DNA of 64,000 nt from Pocillopora verrucosa. Lineage: Eukaryota; Cnidaria; Anthozoa; Scleractinia; Pocilloporidae. Shown in pieces: positions 25,827-37,900 of this stretch (position 1 is its first letter; each line of letters opens with the position of its first letter). Made by a program: the position numbers and the translations under genes. Location: contig NC_089312.1 of the NCBI RefSeq assembly GCF_036669915.1, positions 25,397,791 to 25,461,790 of the forward strand, given 5' to 3'. Below the pieces are notes generated by a model. It did no database searches, was not told the origin of the DNA, and was given only the letters and a program-made list of their open reading frames with translations.

Positions 25827-28800
25827 TCAAACTACATTTTCATCATATTCGTCAGGCTCTGCAGCATTTTTCTCGATGACTCTGTACTCTCCATCACCAT
25901 GCTTCCTCATTCCCATCAGAGCTTCATCAGTTCCAGCTTCCTCTCTCTTTTCTTGGCTCTTTTTCCTCCAGCAGATGACAGCAACCACAACTCCAATGAC
26001 AAGTAGGATTGCAAACATGATGCCAAGATATGCTCCCCATGGCCACTTTTCCTCTTTTGCTGTCACTGCAGCAACATCTGCTTCAGTTGTAGGTGATGGA
26101 ACAGGCAGGTTGATGGGCTTGCAGCCATAGACCTCAACACGCATGTAAATGCGTTTGTTCCAATTTTGAGGCAGAAATCGGATAAACCGAGACTGCACAG
26201 ATGGTGCAAAGTCGTTTCTCACAGCAGTTTCTGCATCATTATTACCATTGAAAACCTATCATAAACAAAATATTATTTAGTAATGGTTTGCACCTAGGAG
26301 CTGTAATGTTCTATGTACTCCATTGGGACCTATATAAGCAAAACGAACTATGGGAGATGGATTCGACCATATAATCTTAAAAATATTGCTAATTGTCAGG
26401 AATAACAAGATAATATTGTTTTAAAACTGGTGTAATTATTACTTGTATAACTAACATCCACTGTGGACAATGAGTTTGTGGCAGGTATATCAACTTGCAA
26501 TAATTATTTATCCAATGAATATCAAAATCCATCCTTTTAAACATCTAGGACAAGTTATACTGTAGAGGTAACACTACCTGTATTCCAAATTTCCCAAACA
26601 GTTTACATTAATATAGGGTATTAACAGGAAACAATTATGCATTAGGGTGTGATTTGTCAAGGAAGGGAAAGCTTTTAAACTAAGTTAATGTTAGCTTTAT
26701 CATCCATCAAAGGTGTGACAGTTTGGTTGCATTTATTGTGCTTCATCTTTCTTCTTTGGCTTAAAAGTTTCCAAACCAGTTTTCTCCTGTTTCAGAGTAT
26801 GGTATTTGAGGTCATCAGACAAGGGAATCAAAATTTAATTTAAACAGGTCTGTATATTTTTGCACTAAGGAAGAATTTGAACATAAATGCATCATTTTAG
26901 TGTATAGCATTATACCTTTGATTTGTTATTTTCAGTGTATTCATGCCACACAATTCCATCTTTGCTCATATTAAGCTTGTATTCTGTCACATAAAAATAT
27001 TCTTCAGAGGATACTCCTTGTGTGGCCACACCTGTTATGTTGACCTCACTCTCAAAGTCAATCTGCAAGTACTCCGTCTTCTTGAAATACTTAGCATGCC
27101 AGCCCCGCCCTCCTTCTGCATTCAGTCTGGCTTCAGATGGCTCATGATCTTTGAAGAATGTTGATGCTGTAATTTGCTTGTTCTTGATTTGACCATTTTC
27201 CATTCCTAGAGGTTGATGGCATGGTTGATGAAGAATATTCAATGACTGTGGAGAAACTGTCAAGTTTCCTACGTGACCTTTATCTACTGCCTCTTGAAGA
27301 ACTTTTACAGGATTGTAATCAGCTTTGTCATTGAAGCTCACATCAAACTCTGCAATGACACTGCCTTTCTTTAGGTTGGTTACCTCAACACTCTCGAATG
27401 ATGGATCAGAGCGGAACTCAAATTGGATTGCTTTCTCAATGACTGCCTTTGTCTCTTGGTATTTCATGCTCCCTTCCTCTTTAAGTTCTTCACTCCAAGA
27501 AAGAGAAGCAAATCTAAGAGACAATTCAAATTTGCTCTTTACATCAATAGTTATGCATGCTTTAGAATCATCAGTTCCCTTGTTTTCAGTGGTTTTACCT
27601 TCAGGACACTTTTTACAGTACTCCTGGCTGGTCTGTTCTTGATACTCCCCAGATGGACACTTTTTGCACAGATTTTGGCCTGGCTGATCTTGGTACTCCC
27701 CTGTAGAACAATTTTTGCACTGCCCTTGGCCTGTCTGATCTTGGTACTTTCCTGTAGCACATTTTTTGCACTGCTCTTGGCCTGATAGATCTTGGTACTC
27801 CCCTGTAGAACAATTTTGGCACTGCTCTTGGCCTGGTAGATCTTGGTACTCCCCTGTAGAACAATTTTTGCACTGCTCTTGGCCTGGTAGATCTTGGTAC
27901 TCCCCTGTAGAACAATTTTTGCACTGCTCTTGGCCTGTTAGATCTTGGTACTTGCCTGCTGGACACTTTTTGCACTGCTCTTGGCCTGGTAGGTCTTGAT
28001 ACTCCCCAGATGGACACTTTTTGCACAGCTTTTGGCTTGGCTGATCTTGATACTCCCCAGATGGACACTTTTTGCACTGCTCTTGGCCTGGTAGATCTTG
28101 GTACTCCCCTGCAGAACAATTTTTGCACTGCTCTTGGCCTGATAGATCTTGGTACTCCCCTGTAGAACAATTTTGGCACTGCTCTTGGCCTGGTAGATCT
28201 TGGTACTCCCCTGTAGAACAATTTTTGCACTGCTCTTGGCCTGGTAGATCTTGGTACTCCCCTGTAGAACAATTTTTGCACTGCTCTTGGCCTGTTAGAT
28301 CTTGGTACTTGCCTGCTGGACACTTTTTGCACTGCTCTTGGCCTGTTAGATCTTGGTACTTGCCTGCTGGACACTTTTTGCACTGCTCTTGGCCTGTTAG
28401 ATCTTGGTAATGACCTGGTGGACACTTTTTACACTGCTCTTGACCCAGCTGATCTTGGTACTCTCCTGCAGGACACCTTTTACACTTGGCGGAAGACTTG
28501 TTTAAGAACTGGCCCTTGCTACACTTCTCAAAGCACTGAGAAATGCTAGATTTCCCTGTTGCATTTGTGATTTTGTCTGGTCCGCAGGACTTACACGTCT
28601 TGTTTTGATGCTGATTAATATCCTGGTATGTATTCATTGGACAATCATCACACTTTCCATTAGATTCCATAAGAAATTGTCCTGGTCCACATAACATAAT
28701 GCATTCAGCAGAACTTTTTGATCCTGGATTCAGAGTTGTTTTGTTTATAGGACAATCCATGCAAGTGTCTTCGCCCATCTTGTCTTGATATTTACCTTTT

Positions 28801-30443
28801 CCACAAGGAGTACACTGTTTTGAATTTGAGTTGTAAAACTGGCCTGGTGGGCAACTTGTGTAACAGTCACTGCTGTCTTTGCTGCCAGTTGCTCTGGTTG
28901 TCTTACCCACACTACAGGTCTTGCACTTGGTGAGTGCATGATTGTCAACATCAATGTAAGAACCGATAGCGCAACTCTGACAAGCACCACTAGATGTGTT
29001 GTAGAAGGAACCTGATGAACAAGGGTCACGACATTCCCCTACACTCTGTGCTCCTGGAAAGCTGGTCTTCTTTTGATCAGGACAAGGCATACATGTGGGG
29101 TTAAGCCTTGTTGAAGAGTTCTGGTAAGTATCCTGTGGACACCATTCACACATCTTAGAGTTCGAATCCACATGTCTTCCCTTCATGCACGCACTATTGC
29201 ATGCAGTCTTATTTGGGGTCATCTTCATGGTGCCGTCACTCTTTGTGCAGGAGATTGCACCAGAAGATACTCTACTTCCGGAGGGACATTCCTCACACAT
29301 GTGGGTAGACGTGTTATAGGCATGGTGCAGTGGGCAGGTGGAACAGACAAAAGATGTATCATTACCAGGGACCTTAATATAGTGTTGTAGATTATCACAT
29401 CGAGGTGTTACCTTTATAGAAGCTGATGCCTTATCTGGAGTGAATGAGTCACTTCCATTATTCATGACTAAATCTTTGGAGTTCAAAACATTATCAAGGT
29501 TCAAGTTTTTGTATGCTGTGATCAGCTCTTGAAGTTTCACATTGGCTTCCTTTAAAGTTGGAGGTTTTGTTACACGGTCTGTAATTGTTATTATCATTCT
29601 GGCTGGCTTGTCACCAGTGCAGTTCACTTGAACTTTCTTCCCCTTGCAATCCACATTTTCATCACCACTAGGAGCAAAACACACACCCTTGGTTTTTACG
29701 TCATTGTTTTGTTCCATGGACACCCTGAAGGCACTTTTTATTTTTTCCGAGTCAGCATCTTTACAAGTTGCGTTAACGTAATCGAACTGCAACAACGCTT
29801 TGATTTGTAATGGGCTTTGCACCTTCTGACAAGCGATGTGCATGTTATGAATATCAATATCCCATTCTCCTTTCACGAGATCGCACTTCACTTCTTTACT
29901 TATTGACAAGTCCATATATGATGGTTGACACTTTACTTTACAACTTCTTTCGCGATCACTCTCAGAACACTCTAGAGTTCCATTATCTACAGACCGACAG
30001 CGACACATGTGCTGATAAGGTTCCGGAGCGACTTTCCCGCGAAAACTCGAAGGCCCTTCCTTTTTTTGGCTATCTCTGAACTTAATGAACAAAGCGTTAC
30101 TCGTGGTAATGTACGTCAGTGGCAACCCAGTGTCCGCTTTTAAACCGAGAAGTTGGCCTTTTTCAGGGCTTGGGCCGTCGTATATTTCGAAGACCGCTCC
30201 ATTAGCGAGGTTCAATTGCTCGACCACAAGTTTTACCCGCGCTGATTCTAGAAATACAACACGGCTACATTCTCCGCCGTTTTTCATGGCATTCTCTTCG
30301 GTGAAGTTCAACGCCAGGGTTAAATTTTTACCTTCAATTTTACCGACACCACATAGGTCGACATCGGCCGCCAGAGACGCTGATGCAAGAACTATTGGAA
30401 AGCAGAAACAAAACAAACCAGTAACAGACACCTTTATCGCCAT
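25827..30443 (-). CDS. Single-pass receptor: CUB-like, Sushi-like, GCC2/GCC3 repeats, SEA, F5/8C discoidin
   Basis: Two exons, 30443-26916 and 26255-25827, encode 1318 residues. Signal peptide at residues 1-25 (hydrophobic FCFCFPIVLASASLAA). A CUB-like domain spans about 30-140 and a Cys-rich Sushi-like module about 145-205. A long Cys-rich region of the ephrin-receptor-like (GCC2_GCC3) type covers about 350-960, of which about 655-945 is 17 tandem 17-residue units of form CxxCxxGxYQDxxGQEQ. A SEA-like domain follows at about 970-1070 with KKGSVIAEF near 1026, matching the G-SVV self-cleavage consensus. A discoidin domain covers about 1074-1218, one transmembrane helix about 1249-1271, and a charged 45-residue tail follows. 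The intron splits the discoidin domain. Role is probably adhesion or recognition at the cell surface; ligand unknown. I do not recognise an orthologue. Confidence 0.88.
27600..28485 (-). repeat. 51-bp coding minisatellite (17 units) in receptor ectodomain
   Basis: Seventeen consecutive 51-bp units with very low divergence encode 17-residue Cys repeats. A block of four units (one CPAGKYQDLTGQEQ unit, two NCSTGEYQDLPGQEQ units, one QNCSTGEYQDLSGQEQ unit in coding order) occurs twice at a spacing of 357 bp (7 units), for example starting at about 27783 and 28140. This is a higher-order duplication consistent with recent unequal exchange. Confidence 0.9.
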
Positions 30444-31614
30444 TGCCCCTCAGCCAGTTCCCAAACTGTTAAACGAAGCAAAAAGACAAGACCCTTTCCG
30501 CTATTGATACCACCAGAATATCCAACGTGGTCGCCTCAGGGTGAAGGCTAATGGAACAATAATAGCCCTGACTAGCTCAAACGTGCGAATAAAAACTAAA
30601 GCACGTGGAAAAGTGAATATTCATGACGACACCAATACTATCATCTGAGTAAATAATCTGACGTAAAATTGATAGGTTTCCCTTTTGAATACTGATTAAC
30701 GTTTTCCAAAACTTTGAATGTTTCTTGCGCTTTTTTCTTCCTTCATCTTTTTAAGGATTTTGAAGGTGTTTGCTGATCATGTTTCCTAGAAAGCGACCTC
30801 GAAATAGTTTAAGATTTTTACAAGTCAAAAGGAAACCTTTTGTTATTTCAAGTTTTGTTTGGAAGGTAGAACAATATCTGACTTAAAAGACCCCGCCATA
30901 AAAAAATCAATAACCCCTTCATCTCCTTAATCGAAAATTGTAAATTACACCAGTTATATTTCACGCCGATTGGCTTTCGGCTGTAAGCACCACCTAAATA
31001 TGAATTTTAAATTGGCTTTGATTATTTGACAATGCAATATCAAACAAAGTTTTCCAGCTGTGAAAAGGCGATATTAGCGGGTTCTCAATCCAGTTTAAAG
31101 TAAAGGTTTTGTACTGCATATCAGACATGCCTCTTTACATAGTGTCTGAAGAAACTGTAGGCGAACGTTGTCGTCGTTTTTTGTGAAGCTCTTTTTGGAG
31201 GATGAGGAACTTTCTATTTTTGTGAATAAGAAAAGGTGACAATGAATAATGAGTAAATTATACGTCGGCTAACTGAATTGTTATCGTGTCTTCAGGGCAC
31301 CCCAAAAGAACTCTAGAAAAGGAGTTTACGCGCATAGCTTAGATTTAAATTTGTCTTATTTCCCTACACAGCAAGCTCAAAGATAATCCCTCCGCCCTGC
31401 TGTATTCTTTGTGCGATAAAGGTGGCATTGCTTTTAAAGACTTCTTGTTTACAACGCAAACTGTTTCTTCCTTAAAATAAACCGATCATGGAACATCTGG
31501 TCGCCAGAGTTTTCCACAAAGCAGTTTTGATGGCGTGCCTTTTTCGTTGTTAAATGATATTTTGAAAACGGTTTAGTACCGGTTTCTTGGGCTTGAAAAA
31601 TACTTCCCACCAGT

Positions 31615-32250
31615 GGGAGCCAGGTGACACATTATTTGTTTTGAAAACTCACGCTGATGTACAGAACACTAATAACTTTTAAAGAAAGGCGCTTTTTTCT
31701 CTAAGAGAAGTGTCCCTCCCGCTTCGTGTACTTTCATTTCTAGCCGCGTAGCAGCTCGTTGCTAGGGGCCGCGTGCGCGTGTGTGAGATGAGATAAGTTG
31801 AGTTTGTAGTAACGTGAGCGGAAAAAAGCGGTGTTGTTGTGAGTGTAAAACCCGTGAATAAAGTTGTCTAAAACGGACCAGCCGAGTTTAATTGTCGTCC
31901 AGCAACGACAAGAAGAAAGTGAACTTTTGAAACGTTTGTTGATAGGGCAGGTGATGTAAGGTGGTTGGAAAACCACATTTTACGTACGGGAAAGATAATA
32001 TTGGGTTTCCCTAATTTAACCAAGCCCAATGAATGGATTTTGCGGCCTACAGCTCTTTTAGCAGTTCCCTCGATCGTGAAAGATAACAATATTTTGATTA
32101 TAAGTATTAACTAAAATGTTCATATATCATTGGTTAGTTAAATTAGTTTTTTTTCAAAAGTGATGCCATGTTGAACTCTTGCCAAACGTAATTCAATTTT
32201 TCATAACATGGATGTTTCCACCATTTTCTCGGAAGTAAATTTAGATAAGC
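31615..32250 (+). repeat. Duplicated intergenic segment, copy 1
   Basis: Shares with 33340-33960 the ordered landmarks TTTGTTTTGAAAACT, TGATGTACAGAACAC, TTTGTTGAT, GGAAAACCAC, TTGCGGCCTACAGCTC, and later TTGCCAAA(C/T)GTAAT with TTTTTCATAA. The second copy is broken by about 250 bp of unrelated sequence at about 33600-33860. Confidence 0.6.
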
Positions 32251-32764
32251 GTATCGATAATTATTCCTGCAGTTTCGTGCAGACAAGGTAATTTCCTTTT
32301 TTCTGTAGAATGTGTAAATAATTAATACTTCATAACCATTTAAATCATTAAAATAATGGCAATTTTTGCTGAGAGACATTAAAGTAACGAATGATGGACA
32401 GCTGTATTTCCTGGGAACTTACTAATTAACATATTTCGGTTTCCACTCCAATCTCTCCCGCTACTTTCGCAGCGATTTTCAAATCTTCGCATGCAGATCA
32501 ATCACAGTCCAAGTTATTCCGATATTCCGATTGTTCTTCGGGGTTTTAGTGACCTTTTTGTTCATATATTTTTAACATTTTACCCATTATGTAACGTTAC
32601 CTAGGAGCCGAAAGCGAAAGCAATATGCTCGTCGTGTGAGACGTCGTGTGATTAGATCTTGCTGCAAAAGCTCGTGACCACATACGCCAGCACCAAGAAT
32701 GTTTCGTTCATATCAGCCTCTAAAAATAGACATGATTCCGAAATCGAGTATTCTTTTGTTCTGG

Positions 32765-32910
32765 GTATAGGGGTAAAGATGTAAAGAGACTGTTGTGCTG
32801 CGTCGGTGATTGGGGGGGGGGGGTTTCAACAAGATAACTTGGTTTTATCAACTGAGGTTGATAATGTAAATTGGTCACCACTAAAAGTTTCTAAGGCTAT
32901 TTTATCCTTT
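32765..32910 (+). mobile_element. Palindromic element, family A (copy A5, truncated)
   Basis: AGACTGTTGTGCTGCGTCGG, a G run, then ATCAACTGAGGTTGATAATG and AAATTGGTCACCACTAAAAG; stops shortly after TTTCTAAGGCT. Confidence 0.65.
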
Positions 32911-33020
32911 TCTTCTGTTTTATAAACATATTCTTTCTGTCTTTGTTTCTCTTTACTTTCTTTTTTTATCTTCCCTTTTTTGCCGGTGCGAAAAGCCACA
33001 TCGCAACGAACTGACACCAG

Positions 33021-33041
33021 AATAAAGGGGATAAGTTTCTA

Positions 33042-33073
<32 letters not shown>

Positions 33074-33208
33074 CATAGGAGGTAATTCAGTGTTAACAAC
33101 TGAGTTGAAAACGTAAATTGGCTACCGTAAAGAGTAAAAAAGCTGACGTTTCGAGCGTTAGCCCTTCGTCAGAGCGATATCGCTCTGACGAAGGGCTAAT
33201 GCTGAATA
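33021..33208 (+). mobile_element. Palindromic element, family A (copy A2) with 12-bp target duplication
   Basis: Begins AATAAAGGGGATAAGTTTCT and runs to GATATCGCTCTGACGAAGGGC..GAATAA. Flanked by AACTGACACCAG at 33009-33020 and 33209-33220. Only a short piece of the second palindrome arm is present. Confidence 0.78.
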
Positions 33209-33339
33209 AACTGACACCAGTTTTCCTTAGTATCCCTCGTTTTTTTCTCCCAGTCTTCGGTTTTTCTGTTCATGTATTCCATTTTTACTTCTATTTTACC
33301 AGCTCTTTTGGGGGCTCTGAGACCAAAGTTTCGCTTTGT

Positions 33340-33960
33340 CGGAGCTTGTTGCCAAGTGAAGGATCATTTGTTTTGAAAACTAATCCTGATGTACAGAACA
33401 CAAATACCTTTCAAAGAACGGCGTGTTTTCTAAGAGGAAAAAGTGAAAAACGTAATTTGTTGATGGGGCGAGAGATAAAATGTGTATGGAAAACCACGTG
33501 TTACGCACTGGAAAACAACATTGGGTTCCTTTAGGAAACCACAGCTAATATGTTGGTCTTGCGGCCTACAGCTCCCTTGATCAGATGATAGATAGTAATA
33601 GTTCTGAGTAAAGATGTATATGTTATTCGGGAGGTCCGTACTAGGAAAAACTGTGCCCTAGGACTTGAGTACCGCCCAAGGTCGTAGGCCGATGGTGGTA
33701 TTGAAGGCAGAGGGCACAGTTTTCCCCAATACAGACCGACCAGGCTGGTGAATAATATTTTAATTTTTTTTCTTTAACTTAACGGAACTCTTTTCACACC
33801 AATCAGATTGCAGGATTCGTTACCATGCCCCCTGAGAAAAAACAAATTCATGAAAAGTTTTCATACCATTGTACAGTTTGTCAAGCTTATTCAAAAGTAA
33901 GTCCAAGTTGCCAAATGTAATTTTTTCATAATTTGGAAGTTGCCTCGCTATTATTAATCC
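33340..33960 (+). repeat. Duplicated intergenic segment, copy 2
   Basis: Partner of 31615-32250; see that entry for shared landmarks. It carries an inserted stretch (about 33600-33860) absent from copy 1. Confidence 0.6.
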
Positions 33961-34930
33961 AAGTATATTGCATACAACCCGACGAAGCGACCTCGGTTTT
34001 CCGAAGTCTTTCACGGTTTTTGCTCCCATTTTTCGGTTTTTCTGTTTGTGTATTCTGTTTATGTTTCGATTTCCCCTTCATTATAACGGTTTTTAAACTA
34101 AAAGCTGAGCTTTTTAGCTCTTGTTGTTCAGTTGTTTGCCTGGTTTGCTCTTGTTTACTGGTTCGAGGCAGGCTCTCGTTACGACCTCGGCTTGGTCATT
34201 TTTTTGAATGATTTTTCGATGTTGATGAAATTTCGGCCGGTTTTCCAGTATCTATGTGGCCTTGATGCCCCCTTCTGAGGAATTAATGGTGGATGGGAGG
34301 AGAAGGTGAGAAGAGAAGGTGAGAAGGTCATGAAAAAAGGCCCCATTTTTTCTAGTATGTTGATGCAAAGTTTACCGACAAAGGTTAAAATTTCCATTAC
34401 AGTCGTAATTTAAAGCAAATAACATCATTTTGAAATTTTTCGGCATATACACAACCGAAATGCTCTTTTTTACGTTAACACCTAAGTAGTTAAATGACAA
34501 GATTTTGATTCATCCCATTTTAAGCTCATAGAACCAGCACCCCATCGGCTAACCTGCGATTAGGAGTTCTTTTTTTCCTAGAATTCCGCGCTCCCCGCTA
34601 AAGAGCGCCTGGTTGTAAGTTTCACATCCATCACCAGTTATCGAGCTTTTGTCTCGGATATCAGTATTTGATGAGATAAAACTGGAGAGATTTCGCCAGA
34701 ATACCAAGCCACGATTTTAGTGCCAACAGACTTACGAATAAACGGGAATGAAAAGTGAACAAAATAGAAAACAAAAATTACTCCGAAGTAGCAGACGAGT
34801 GGGAGACTGGTACTTTATGTTGACCAAATATGGAACATTTCCTCCACTCTCCACAGTAGCGATTTTGCACGAATTGAGGAGTTCAGCTCAGCTAAGTGTA
34901 AAATCGCTAGGATCGTCTTGTACCTTCCAA

Positions 34931-37900
34931 ATGTCTGATGTAAATCAGGAGTCAGAGGTAATTTATAGGTTTTCTTTTAGTATTAATAGCGTAAGAATAA
35001 TACAGCTTGTATCGTTTGTTTTCGTATTTCCCAGTTTGTTTTCAATTGATGAATCAACCTTCGATCAAGGATTTTGTGTTACCTTCAGATCCCTTTTAGA
35101 ATAGCTCGGGTAATATTTTTTGGGGGGAGCTAGAGCTCTGTCTTTGGTCCTCATAGAAATGTAGTTAAAGGTTAATACTCGTATTATGATCGTGGAGAAG
35201 TAGTAAAGTAATGTAACTAAGAATTTAATAATCGTGACGACCTCATGGTAGTGTGTCTCCAATGGCGATGAAAAAAAACATGTTCAACGCGAGCAACTCG
35301 TTAGTGCCCATAAAGCTTATGGGCTACTACTTGAATTTGGACCATTCCTTCAAGCCTAGGCCTTAGCTTTTTTGCTTTGAATCTTTCTGCTAAATAGTCT
35401 ACATATGGGTATTTCTTTCCAAATTCTCAAAATACAGAATTCATTGCCTCTCCGTCTCCATCACGAGTTAGCAGTTAAATATTCAATTAGTAATGGTTGT
35501 AGGACTGAGTGGAGTCCCATCCAGTCTGTAATCATCCAAGTGAGTGACAAAATATTATTTGGACGATTGTGAAGCAGGAGTCTGATTTGTTAATTATGAG
35601 TCTGATTACAGGCAGAATTGGACTACAGGAAGTACTGTAATACCAATTAATCAATAATTTGATAAAATTTGGGAAATAAACTAACCTTTGGTTGTACATT
35701 TTCACAAAAACCAATATTAAACTTGGAGAAATATGCAACAAAAGCGTGTACACAGAATACAGTCCATGATGCATATATTGTCCAATTTGAGCGTGATGAT
35801 TATACTGCCCTATTGGTGATTGGATCAGGCTGGTTATAACCAGTCATGTTAAGAATTTTGTTATAAGCTTAATTTTTGTAATCATGAGAAACAACTTTGA
35901 CAGATTCTTAAATATACCAATTTTGTTTGACTAGCTTTTAATATATTGCACTTTGCAGGGCATGAAATTGCACCTAGTACAGGCACCAATTTGACTAAAT
36001 TCTTCACTTCGGCAACCAAATCCTGAAAATTAGTCACCAAATTGATGACTAGAATGCTTCATCATAAACTTACCTATAGATATATGGTGAATTAGGACCT
36101 GTTTACATGGGGGTGGGGGACCCCAGGTAGGTGAGGTAACCTGCCTATCTATAGTCTATATAATTTCTTATTTTATCTTGATCATGTCTACATGATAGGT
36201 GGGGAAATCCACCTAAGCAGGTTGCCTGGTCTGCCAGGTAGGGTAACCCTGTCAGCTAGGGTGACAGTTTGCTATGAAAATGTCTCAAGGTGGGGTAACC
36301 TACCTAGTCAGGGTTGTGTTCATGGCAAAAAGCTCAAAAGCAAAACATACATGTTTTAAAACTTTGTACATTTCCAATGTGACTAAATTTTTCACTTTGG
36401 CAACCAAATCCTGAAAATTAGTCACCAAATTGGCAACTAGAATGCTTCATTATAAACTTACCTAGAGATATATTGTGAATTAGGATCTGTTTACATGGAG
36501 GTGGGGGACCCCAGTAGATGAGGTAACTCACCTAGGTGGGGTAACCTGCCTGTCTATATAATTTCTTATTTTATCTTGATCATGTTTACATGATAGGTGG
36601 GGAAACCCTCCTAAGCAGGTTGCCTGGTCTGCCAGGAAGGGTAACCCTGTCAGCTGGGGTGACAATTTGCTATGGAAACATTTCAAGGTGGGGTAACCCA
36701 TGTAGCCAGGGTCATGTTCATGGCAAAAATCTCAAAAGTGAAACATACATGTTTTAAAACTTTGTACATTTCCTAGCCATCTCATGGCAGAAATCACTGG
36801 AAACTGCAACAGACACACAAGGAGTGTAAAATGTTCAGATTTCAGAATATTTAGCGTTGTAAATCAACCATAATTTGTTTCCAAACTATTCCTTATGACA
36901 TATTAAGTCAACAGTACCTTGTGTAACCTAACACCATATAACACAATGCGTGAAGCTTTCATTAATAAATACATATGTGTCTGAGAATTAATCTCTCATC
37001 TTTCTCGAGATGTGAGCCTGGGACACCTTTGCTCAAACTCCTTAATTGCTAACGCAACAACAACCTCAAGAAACCTTACCCCAGCACCCTGGGGTTATAA
37101 GATTGTATGTAAACACATTTTAATTTTTGATCACAGCTAGGCAGGTTACCTCACCTATCTGGGGTCCCCCACCTCCATGTAAACAGGCCCTTAAAAAGAT
37201 TTGCAAAGATAAATCTGTGGCAAACTTCCTCATGAAGTTTGTTTCCAAAATGCAGCACATACTTCTCATCAATTAATAGATGCCATCTTGGATTTAGATG
37301 AGCTTGAGCATTGAATATTATCCATCCTAGTGTCCACTTTGAAGCATGTGAAAGATCTTTTTTCTAACTTAATTTTGGAAGGTCTATCTAGAACGCTGGC
37401 AGCACAAAAAAAGGTTTTGTTTGTCTTTAAAAATGGTGACCAACTTTTTTTGAATTGGCTACCACTTTGGCCATCAGAAAAAATAATAATTTTACGCCCT
37501 GCTTTGTGCTAGGAGGATTGAATGTTAAACCATTTTTTAATGTGTGTTTGTCTTGCAGGAACTTGTTTCTAGTTCCAAACTTTCAGCTACTGTGCCTGCA
37601 TTTGTCCCCAAGATAGCAAACATCAGGTCAAAGCCTTCTGGCAGTGTGGTTGTTGACTCCAAGCTTTCCCCTCTTGTTCCAGAGTTCAAGCCATCCAATG
37701 TACCTTTCTCTCCTCCTTATGCCATTTCATTTTACCAACCAGAGCACACTTTTGATGATCAGTACAACAACCAGATTGAATACAAGCAAGTAAGTCATGG
37801 AAACAGCGGTGTATCAGTGTAAAGAGTCAAACATGACAGATAATTAACCCTTTAACTCCCAGAAGTGATTGAAATCCAATTTCTCTTTCTAATATCCATA

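Larger units (their letters stand above)
30444..34930. other. 4.5-kb divergent intergenic region (receptor / SECISBP2)
   Basis: Lies between two head-to-head genes and so should contain both promoters. It holds two family A palindromes (32765-32910 and 33021-33208), a G run (about 32811-32822) and a diverged duplicated segment (31615-32250 versus 33340-33960). No coding region with recognisable homology; open frames at 33118-33534 and 33933-34211 overlap the repeats. Confidence 0.6.

Noticed and set aside
27613..28425. 270-codon minus-strand ORF and several plus-strand ORFs (27766-27999, 28072-28410)
   Set aside because: They run through the 51-bp repeat in other frames; a repeat period divisible by three keeps all frames open. 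Shadows of the receptor gene.
27600..28485. CRISPR-like regular array
   Set aside because: Units are contiguous, coding, and lack unique spacers; the DNA is eukaryotic.
33118..33534. 138-codon ORF
   Set aside because: Begins within a family A element and continues into the duplicated intergenic segment; low-complexity aromatic composition.
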